Assembly (NCBI GenBank): GCA_905221605.1
Contig: CAJNDS010001086.1
Span: 1 to 35,583 of the forward strand
Source: Symbiodinium natans
Lineage: Eukaryota > Sar > Dinophyceae > Suessiales > Symbiodiniaceae
DNA: 35,583 bases
Direction of reading: 5' to 3'
Shown: piece after piece, positions 26,793 to 35,583 of the stretch
Numbering within the stretch: position 1 is the stretch's first letter
Layout: each line of letters begins with the position of its first letter
Translations under genes and position numbers: made by a program
The notes under the pieces: model-generated
What the model was told of the DNA's origin: nothing
What the model saw: the letters and a program-made list of their open reading frames with translations, nothing else
Database searches by the model: none

Positions 26793-29700
26793 CGCCACTG
26801 AGCATGAAATAGATGAGCAGCTCAAGCCCCACATCATCACGCCTGGCGGATAAGGCGCCGCACGACCTTCCCACGTCACCCTCAGCAACCATGTGGCGCG
26901 TGATCTCGATGTTTGGTATTAAGGCATCAGGGCGCCCGGACTCTGGTACCAGCTTCTGGAGAAATGAGGGGTTCACCTATGAGAGTACCGAAATCACCCT
27001 CCGCAGAAATTGAGACTGCATGAGGCGCAGCAGCAGGAGAATGAGTTCACAGCCAAGGCTGTCGATGGATCTAGGCTTTTGCTTCCGGAGAGGCTTCCTT
27101 TAGTCAACGAAAAGAGGTTCCGGAAGCCCTTTTCCCAGAAACAGTCTGGGGCTTTGTTTCGTGCCGGTTCCAAAAGTATCATGTTAAAAAAGTACTGCAT
27201 ATTGAAAGTTTAAGTGGCCTGGGGGCTTCAGAATCCCGACTAGAAAGTTCCGAATCCCAAGCTTGAGATTTTTTGAACATCTTGCGCTTGTTGGAACGAG
27301 GAATGTTTGTGTCCTCTCGTTAACCTCCTGGCACTTCACCTGTGGATCCTCACCATTCGCACCCCCATGCCTAACTTACTATGGAGCTCTGCATCCCGTG
27401 CAACCGTTGGCCCAAAGGAAACTTGAGGGGTAGCATTCACAGAGGTGTTTACGAGAGATGCTTCAGGGCTCAGAGTTTTGGATTGCTTCGTCCTCGGGAG
27501 CAGCCTACAGCTGGAGCAATGAATGAATAGGGTCAGGGCTTTTGGGCTGTAGGGTCTACTGTAGGACTGTAGGTCTTGGGGTCCGAGATCAGGAATAGTA
27601 ATCGATGAACACTTTCGAATGGCCCGCAGAAGACAGGCCCCCGCTTTCCGACCCCAAAATGCGAGGTAAAATGCATAAACTGCGGCGCCCGAGCCCCATT
27701 TTTGGGAAAGGGTGTGGTGCTCTTAGAGACTTGTGCCTGGTCAACGTGATGCTTGTGTTCGAAATTAGGTGGGGACTTGAGGGTATCAGGGGCATCGGCG
27801 TGGGTTCCAACAGATGGTCTGGGGTGTTTGTGTCCTTGCGTCCCGAGGTAAGATTGATAAATGAACCATCTGAAGCGTACTTTGCGCAGTCACACATATG
27901 GGCGAACCTGGGGCAACGGAATATAGGTTCGAACGTTAGACCAGTTTACATATGTCTGCATGCTTCACGTGTCAATCGTTAACATCTGTCATCGGGGCAG
28001 CAACCCACTGGAGCTTGACCAAGTCCTAGAAGGTTTAAAAGGGGCTCGAAGGCCAGGGTTTAGGCGGGTGAAGGTTTCAACCCTTTCCCCCAGCGAGGCT
28101 CCAGCTCCTCATGTAGTACGGGTGTGGCCGGCATTCTTTGCACTTCTGAGCAGAAAAGTTACAACAGTGTCAGTCCCGGTGTTCATGCTTCTGATCCAAA
28201 CCAGCCTATTCGAAAGCGTGAATCCTCTCATTCGATCTCCAAATCTCCAAATACAGTGTGTTTGGTAGCTTTGCTTGTGCTTAGCTAGAGCCGTCGTAGA
28301 ATCCAGAACCTCGGGCTCATGCACCTCAACGTGAATCCCAGGTCCCAAATCCTCATCTTAAAGAGGCGATGTTGTTACGTGGCAGAATCCAGGCATGAGC
28401 GATACTTGAAAACAACTTCTTTCTGTGTGCCTGCTTGTCGTAGGTTTTTCAGCGCTGAAGTTCTGAAGTCTATCAAAGGCAGGTGAGAAGCTTAAGCTCA
28501 TAGGGATAGATACATCTAGAAAGCAGCCCAAAACAAAAGCAGGCTTTGAGTCCTCAAACCCTACAATGACAGTACAGCCTACAGCCATCTGGAAACGCTT
28601 GCCAGGTGCAGTACTTCACGCGCCCAACACAGTGGCTGAGACCCGCAGAGCATTGTCCGGGGCGCTCCTCGCTAGCTTTCGGATGCTCTTGTGAATTGTC
28701 AGGCAGGTGATCGCAAGAGTATCGCAAGTGCTGAAAGTGCTATCGATTTCGGGCCTTGCTGATGTCCACCGTTTTCGTTGAGATTCGTAGTTCTACAGAT
28801 TCGAGCCTCAGCGAATGGTCTTCGGATTGGGGTGCCTCGGCGTGTAATTCAAGATACTGGAGCTGTGTTGTTTAGTAAAGAAGACAGCAACATGGTAATG
28901 GTACTGTAGAGCCTAGGTTGCATTGCCCATGGCCGCGTGGAAACTAATGCCTGGGCACCTTTAAACTTTAAAGCAACAAGTAAATACATCTGTTGATAAA
29001 TCTAGAAAGCTCTATATAGCTGCAAAGGGTGTGCCCCAATCATCCCTTGATCCCGAACACGTGACCGCTGAACCTCGAACTGATTCAGCACCTTCTTCAC
29101 ATTTGGTGATGCAAAGCTGGTCTGCTTTTTTTGTAACGATGCTGGTTTAGTATGGGGTCCTGAAGAAATGTTTGGACAAGGATCTGGAGCCTGCCGAATT
29201 GCTAAGTTGATCAGATGCAACGTTTGATGCGATCACAATGTCCCACATTGCAGCTTTGCGTCCCAGCGTTCGGCTTGCAACCCGGCAATAACTTTCAGGG
29301 TTGGGTTCTAGAAGTTGCGTCTTTGTTGCGAGACGCCCTATTTCCTCCCTGTGCAAGTGGTCACGGGGTCTTGTGGGTGGAAGTAAGTTCTTGTTGGGCG
29401 TGACTGGGAACTGCTAGGTGCGATCTGCTGTACAGCCACTTGCCGACCGGCAAGGAGTGGGGGCGGGGTAAAGGATGGGAGGTGCTTGGGTTTGCCGCCC
29501 AACCGCTTTTTAGCCCATATCTTTAGGTTGGCAGGCTGATTGAACTTGGTCTCTTCGAATGCGTGAACACATCAATCGAGCTTTGGGGTTTGCGCTGTAG
29601 TTCCCAGTTTGAAGTCATTCTAGACCCGCCCACGCATAGCAATGTTGAGCTCCCCATCTGCAGCTTCAGGAATTGATCCCACGTCTTTGTCCACACTTCT

Positions 29701-30711
29701 TGCGCGATTCCATGTCAATCGCCCAGCTTGTGGTCTTTTCCAAGCTCCAACACCACCCCCCGCTTGTGGTCTTACCCAAGCACATGCCCGAGTTCATGGA
29801 GCTGTTTGCCCTTAAACTCGGAGAATGCCAAAGCCTCAAAAGTTTGACAACCAGCGGGCATGTCATTCGCTTGAGCGCTCGGACTAAGCTTGATTCTAGT
29901 AGGATTCCCCTGGGCGGGTTATGGCTTGTGGACTAGTTGCTCCGAGGGCTCTTCAGACAACTGCAAGTGCTGCACCTTTGACGCCAGGTTCGAGGTTTCT
30001 GCTGCGGAGTTTCTGAGGGGCCAGGGCTACAAGTGCTCACTTGAATTGCTGCTCTTGGGGTAATCTTGCTTCAAGCTGTAGTCACTGCAGTCCTTTGCAA
30101 AAGCAGTCTTGTTTGCCATGTGCTTTCCTAGTCTTGCATCAGTTGGCCTGCTGGAGCTTCAGGTCCAACACCACTGTCGGAGCGCCGTGGAAGCTCATCC
30201 GGGGCGAGTCCAGAGCGGAGGACTTGAACTCCTGATGCTCAACCCAAAAGCCTGTGCAAGGTCTTATTTGGGGACTTGTCCCTGGACCCAAATGTGGCCG
30301 TACCGTGAGAATAAATTCACCTGGTAATGTCTCGATGACATGTTTTATTTATGTTGAAGATTCCTTGTGAGCTTCAGGGCATTCCTCAGGGTGATGTTCG
30401 CTTTCTTGCGACTTTGAAAGAGTGGCACAGGGAATTGTGTTGTTCTTTCTGAATACCCTAAACCGATGCTCCTCTCGGCCAACTGTTTGATGCCGGACGT
30501 CTCCCACAGGGAGACCTGCGAATGTTCTTTGTCTGGAGGTCCAGCTCTACGGTTTCTTCCAGTTTGGCACAATCTGGCACAATGCGCTTGTCATGAAGTG
30601 AGCCAAAGCAGTTTGCAGGCCTTGATTGCTCGGGCAAGGTAGGTCTTGCTATGCCGACCCTCTTGCTGCCTTTTGTTGTGACAAGGTCGACTCTTTCACC
30701 TTGATCCGTGG
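26793..30711. other. Long stretch without a supported gene
   Basis: No frame longer than about 125 codons and no recognisable motif. One small direct repeat, CTTGTGGTCTT..CCAAGC, occurs near 29727 and 29762. Otherwise unremarkable mixed sequence with GGGTTT/AGGGTTT fragments. Confidence 0.5.
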
Positions 30712-31368
30712 ATGACGCCTCAACAACAGAAGACTGCTGGGACAGAATTGCATTCCGCCGTGCTTTCTATTAGTCACCTGGCCGGGCTGAGTGTCGCCAT
30801 GCCTTGGCTGCCTTGTGGGATGTCTCGGCAGGGCAGCCAAGCGTTCCCTGATGGTGAGCTTCGTCAGGATGGTGAGGCATGTTTCTCGAGTATGGCAGGG
30901 CTTGACGAGCGGCCGTTGATGCTAAACGGCTCCTTCTTTGCTGCGGTGTGTTCCGAGAGATCATTGCCTTCCTGCTGGGCTTTGTTGCCTTGGATTGACA
31001 CGGTCGTGCAAAGTCGTGAATGCCTTCAGAAATACTTCACTACGCCAACCGTGTTTAACTCCGTGAGCTCCGCGATGATGTCAGCATCCAGGGTGACTGG
31101 CAGAGGTGCAGCAGGGGGGGAAGCAACAACTACGGCTAACAGGCTGACAATAAATCGTACAGAGAATCTCCGAGTATCCCTGGCCCGCAGAAAGTTTTGC
31201 CAAGTATGCCTGGAGTGCCCAACTGCAGATGCCCGCAGAGAGCGCGCCGAGGCACCCCGGAGTGCCCACCCTCAAAGAATTCCGCGGAGATTCTCGCGAC
31301 AAAAGCCGTTCGTAATTGCGATGGCTCCCACATCAGGTAGCTGCAGGGTGGGTGATCGACGTACATAG
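30712..31368 (+). CDS. Hypothetical 218-residue open frame
   Basis: The longest non-repetitive open frame in the right half of the window, starting MTPQQQKTAGTELHS and ending CRVGDRRT. It is Ser/Ala-rich in the first half and Arg-rich in the second (RRERAEAPRSAHPQRIPRRF). No domain, signal or intron border is recognised. Its length exceeds the usual chance frames around it (about 60-125 codons), which is the only support. An 11-bp inverted repeat (GAGAATCTCCG / CGGAGATTCTC, about 31161-31305) lies in its 3' part. Confidence 0.3.
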   Translation: MTPQQQKTAGTELHSAVLSISHLAGLSVAMPWLPCGMSRQGSQAFPDGELRQDGEACFSSMAGLDERPLMLNGSFFAAVCSERSLPSCWALLPWIDTVVQSRECLQKYFTTPTVFNSVSSAMMSASRVTGRGAAGGEATTTANRLTINRTENLRVSLARRKFCQVCLECPTADARRERAEAPRSAHPQRIPRRFSRQKPFVIAMAPTSGSCRVGDRRT

Positions 31369-32280
31369 TTTGATTTGCATGTGTTTTTCTCAAATAGGCC
31401 AGGAGGAAGAAGACTTTAGAATGTGGGGTTTCGGGGCTGAGGCTTCGGAGCTTCAGGTCCCCAAGCATGCTTCGGATTCAGTTGCAGATAGCAGTTTCTG
31501 GTTTGCGGTGTGTTCAATTACTTCCCAAAAACCTTTGTGGTCAACGATTTGGTGCTTACTTAAAATCTTGGTTTCGGCGCAAACTAGCTGAAAGCAGCTG
31601 CAAGGCTGTAAGGCAAATCCGGCAGCAGAGATCTGTTCATGTAAAAAACCGAAGCTTCGACACCCCAAGGCCTCAAGCAAAGATGAACTCTTAAGATCTG
31701 ATGCGCAGGTTTCCAACGTTTCAGAACGCACGGCTGAAAACCCTTTAAAGCCTGGCGCGTCACTAGCGACGAAGCACCCTGAAGCCCTGAAACAGCTTTA
31801 GACCCTATACCGAACAAGACGAACAAGACGCCAACCGCAAAGCCTCAGCCCTAAACACAAAATCCCGTGAAGCCTTGAAAGGACGTTTGCCAGGGAGGCC
31901 TGGGCAATTGCTGGTTTGCAGGGGCACTGAGCGCCGGGCCTTCAGGGGCTGAGGGTTCAAGGTTCTGGGTGAAGAGTACTGTGCAGAAGGAGGAGTACAT
32001 ATTCAGACATGAGTACAGTTCACAGCAGTGCTTTGCCGATGGTTTGGGGACGGGTTCATTGGATTGAGGTGAGGGCACAGGGGCTTAAGTGGCAAATGTG
32101 CTTCTTGGCTGCGGCACAGCGCAGGTTGCGAAGAAGCATCTGGCGTGCGTGTGTGCTGGCACACCTCTTGTTGTTGACGTTTTGTCTTTGCTTCGGTCCA
32201 CAAATGTGAACTGCCCTGCCCCCAGGCACCGAGATGCCCACCACCACCAACAGTGACAACAAGAAAAGGAACAGGAGCAG
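31369..32280. other. No gene recognised
   Basis: Mixed sequence with short frames on both strands only. Confidence 0.4.
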
Positions 32281-32284
32281 GAGC

Positions 32285-32501
32285 AGACAGCAGACAGCAG
32301 ACAGCAGACAGCAGACAGCAGACAGCAGACAGCAGACAGCAGACAGCAGACAGCAGACAGCAGACAGCAGACAGCAGACAGCAGACAGCAAACAGCAAAC
32401 AGCAAACAGCAAACAGCAAACAGCAAACAGCAAACAGCAAGCAGCAAGCAGCAAGCAGCGAGCAGCAAACAGCGAGCAGCAAACAGCGAGCAGCAAACAG
32501 C
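32285..32501 (+). repeat. Block-structured heptamer array (31 units in register)
   Basis: Fifteen AGACAGC, then seven AAACAGC, three AAGCAGC, and three GAGCAGC-AAACAGC pairs, all in one unbroken 7-base register over 217 bases. Gln/Ser/Ala-rich frames in all three plus registers and Cys/Leu-rich ones on the minus strand come from the repeat. Confidence 0.97.
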
Positions 32502-32515
32502 AACAGCAACAACAA

Positions 32516-33761
32516 ACACCAGCCGCAACAACCGATTTGTTGCAACCATGCTGAGGTCGTTGCTACCTGCCCAAAGCTTGTGGAGGACTTGTTCGAAACG
32601 AAGGAGCCCAGACTGGAGGGTGATCCCCTAATCGGACTGGGGGAGAAGCTTTAGAGCAACTTGGTAACGCTGCCGATGCTTTCAACTGTTCGTGTTAACA
32701 AGAGCATCAGCCCTATGACGTTTGCAATTGTGTGGATCCTGTCAGGCTTCGTGAGATTTTGTGCTGCTGCCAATGGCCATGAGATGCTTTGAAGCATCGC
32801 GATGTCGCCAGCTTTTCATAAGTCTTCAATATCGTGGCACGCTGCCACTCCCGTTCCACTGTCTTGCAACTTCGCGACGTCGCTGGTGATTCCGGCAAGC
32901 AACAGATTCGGCAGCATTAGCGCGACGTTTCGTCATCATTGCTGACTGAAGTTCCGCGACATGCTTTGGCCCTGGCATCCTTGCCCCTGAAAAAAGAAGT
33001 CTCAGAGTGCCAGGAGTTCAATCCGAATGGTGCCTACCTCCTGCGTCTTCATCATGCAGGGAGCTGGCGGAGGATGGGTCGACAAACTCTACAGATCATA
33101 ACATGGAAGATAAGCTATACAAAATTACTACAAAAGCTTTGCTCAGGCCTGGATATCTTGCAATGCCTGTAGGATTTGAAGTGGCTTTAGCGACAATTGA
33201 AGGGTGTTCTTACTGCAATGTAGCTACTTGCAAACCTTGAAACCCAAAGTCCTAACTCTTCAGGCTTCGGCGCTGAGGCGCCACCATGAGCCCTAACTTT
33301 CTGAACCCCAGCAGTTGATTTGAGTTGATGCTATCTGGGCTAGTGGGCTCCAGTTCTGCACACGTATGACAGCAGCTGGTAGAATGCAACAAGCCGGAGC
33401 ACAGGCTTAGGATAGGCTTGAGATTGCGGCTTGAGCTTCGATTCTTACAACATGCCTGCGCTGCGCAAACGGCTCACCTTTGCATCTACTGCCGCCCTCG
33501 CCCTCACACCCACAGCTTCCAGGATCCTGATCGATGATCTCCTTCCCACTTCGAAGGTTTTCGAGGGCTACATTGCCAGACGGCCTAGCCCAGAGATTGC
33601 TTCATTCAGGATTGTTCAATGGGTCAGAAGTGGAATGTTTTGTCGTTGGAGTTTCGGGTTAATTATGCTCTTGGCAATTTAGGGCTAGCTCGCTAGGTGG
33701 TGCTTTTGCGACAAGCCTGTAACGATGCACCCTTGTTGTTGTTTATCCCCACGCCCCTGCA
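32516..33761. other. No gene recognised
   Basis: Short frames only (for example 33431-33682 plus, 83 codons, MSFDSYNMPALRKRL). Two related motifs, CGCGATGTCGCCAGC (near 32798) and CGCGACGTCGCTGGT (near 32873), form a small imperfect direct repeat. Confidence 0.4.
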
Positions 33762-33782
33762 CCCCCCCCCCCCCCCCCCCCC
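33762..33782 (+). repeat. Homopolymer of 21 C
   Basis: Uninterrupted C run between CCCCTGCA and AACGGGCG. Length may be unreliable in any assembly; could form G4/i-motif structures. Confidence 0.9.
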
Positions 33783-34424
33783 AACGGGCGGGCCCCTGTT
33801 CCTTTTCACGAGTTCCTCTCTGCCTCCGGATTATGAAAGGGGCCACCGCCCCACCCCAGAGTGTTTTGCGTTGGATGGCATGTGTTCAAGGCGCGGCATC
33901 CGAAATATTAATAAACAAGAACAACTTGTCTGTAAAGAGGAGCTCACCGGACCCGCAAACAGGTTGCTTGTTCCTCAAGCCGGCGTCCTGGTCTTTTATC
34001 GGGGGTTCCCGCTTAAAGAGGGCACAAACCTGAAGCAGAATCACTGTTTTCTAAGTTGACTCAGAACTCCAAGGGCACCCTTTTGTTTGTTTGTATAACT
34101 CTAAAGAATTCGACCCACCTTCGGGCTGAGGTAGTAGTGTACTCTGTTCAGCGCTTTGTTCGGGTTACTTTAACACCAATGCCAACATTCATGGCTCTGC
34201 GAATTGTTGGTTTAGTTTGCGCACCCACTTGCTAAGATTCAAGTATCTTCACTAGTATTCACTGAAAGACACTGAAAGAGCTCCAGGCCAGTCCCCGCCA
34301 ACATTTTGGATCCGTCTTACCATGTCGGACTGCATTCTGTTTCTGGCCATGCGCTCCATTGCATTGAAGCTGATACGGATGTCCGCAAGCAAACGTATCA
34401 TGCATGCGTGAGACACACACACAT
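33783..34424. other. No gene recognised
   Basis: Short frames only. A 29-codon plus frame at 34322-34411 (MSDCILFLAMRSIALK) and an antisense frame end at the repeat border; neither is supported. Confidence 0.4.
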
Positions 34425-34427
34425 GTA

Positions 34428-34574
34428 CGCACACACACAAACACACAAACACACAAACACACAAACACACAAACACACAAACACACAAACACACAAACAC
34501 ACAAACACACAAACACACAAACACACAAACACACAAACACACAAACACACAAACACACAAACACACAAACACAC

Positions 34575-34645
<71 letters not shown>

Positions 34646-35583
34646 CACACACACACACACACAACACAACACAACACAACACAACACAACACAACACAAC
34701 ACAACACAACACAACACAACACAACACAACACAACACAACACAACACACACACAACACAACACACACACAACACAACACAACACAACACAACACAACACA
34801 ACACAACACAACACAACACAACACAACACAACACAACACAACACAACACAACACAACACAACACAACACAACACACACAAACACACACAACACAAACACA
34901 CACAACACAAACACACACACACAACACAAACACACACAACACAAACACACACAACACAAACACACACAACACAAACACACACAACACAAACACACACAAC
35001 ACAAACACACACAACACAAACACACACAACACAAACACACACAACACAACCACACACAACTCAAACACACACACACACAACACAAACACACACACACACA
35101 CACACACACACAACACAAACACACACACGCACAACACAAACACACACACACACAACACAAACACACAAAGCACCCCACAAACACCAACACAACCCACCAC
35201 CAACACACACAAACACACAACCCCCAAACCACACCACACAAACACACACACAACACCAAACACACCACACCACACAAACCACAAAACACACACAAACACA
35301 CACAACACACACCAAACACACCAAACACACACACAACACACACAACACACACACACACAACACACACAACACACACACACACACACAACACACACAACAC
35401 ACACAACACACACAACACCCACAACACACACAACACACACAACACCCACAACACCCACAACACACACAACACACACAACACACACAAACACAACACACAC
35501 AACACACACACAACACACACAACACACACAACACACACAACACACACAACACACACAACACACACAACACACACAACACACAC
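34428..35583 (+). repeat. CA-rich microsatellite complex, continues past the window end
   Basis: Successive blocks: (ACACAAAC)n 34436-34575, (CA)n, (AACAC)n about 34660-34870, a higher-order ACACACAACACAA unit about 34870-35050, a more irregular middle (35160-35310) and (ACACACAAC)n to the end. More than 1.1 kb with no interruption by unique sequence. Cys/Val frames of over 400 codons on the minus strand are repeat translations. Confidence 0.97.

Noticed and set aside
32003-32654. Gln/Ser/Ala and Cys/Leu frames of 100-180 codons
   Set aside because: Generated by the 7-base repeat, which is open in every register.
34252-35583. Minus-strand Cys/Val frames of over 400 codons
   Set aside because: Translation of CA-rich microsatellites; no unique protein sequence except a short tail at the repeat edge.
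1-35583. tRNA, rRNA and snRNA genes
   Set aside because: No cloverleaf with matching A/B boxes or conserved rRNA segment could be recognised by eye; a covariance-model scan would be decisive.

Overview
The window looks like dinoflagellate nuclear DNA. I infer this from several independent signs and cannot name the species. There are plant/alga-type telomeric units (TTTAGGG) inside the chromosome. Introns often start with GC instead of GT and have a G just after the acceptor (AG|GC...AG|G). Neighbouring genes lie in one-direction blocks, and one gene is preceded by a possible relic of the spliced-leader core. Tandem repeats are very abundant. I see no tRNA, rRNA, CRISPR array or bacterial-style operon.

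Layout. (1) 1-9.3 kb: four coding regions, all on the minus strand: a degenerate DDE-transposase-like gene (98-1860), an intron-containing gene of unknown function (2115-3861), an acidic Ser/Glu-rich protein with a Cys/His cluster (5889-6910), and a Lys/Ala/Pro-rich, probably nuclear protein (7816-9188). Between them lie TA microsatellites, TTTAGGG/CCCTAAA arrays, a 38-bp inverted repeat and many copies of a short palindrome with core CCTCNGAGG. (2) 9.2-9.9 kb: an AT-rich divergent strand switch. (3) 10.0-15.6 kb, plus strand: what looks like one intron-rich gene. Its 5' part has short, partly duplicated exons. Its 3' part encodes a MULE-type transposase-like protein with a WRKY/GCM1/FLYWCH-like zinc finger, a DDE-like core, a SWIM zinc finger and a basic tail. 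(4) 16.2-18.4 kb: short tandem repeats and scrambled pieces resembling a tyrosine-recombinase (DIRS-like) retroelement. (5) 18.4-35.6 kb: mostly non-coding, with very large microsatellites at 21.2-22.8, 23.5-23.8, 32.3-32.5 and 34.4-35.6 kb and only two weak gene candidates.

Almost every long reading frame is broken by one or more small frameshifts (near 1300, 2410, 7950, 11900-12030, 12770, 13460 and 14455). Either the assembly keeps uncorrected indels or most of these genes are decaying copies; the sequence alone cannot decide. The most interesting observations are the recurrent palindrome found in both non-coding DNA and reading frames, the telomere-fusion-like head-to-head junction, the GC-donor introns flanked by short direct repeats, and the intron-rich transposase with duplicated exons.
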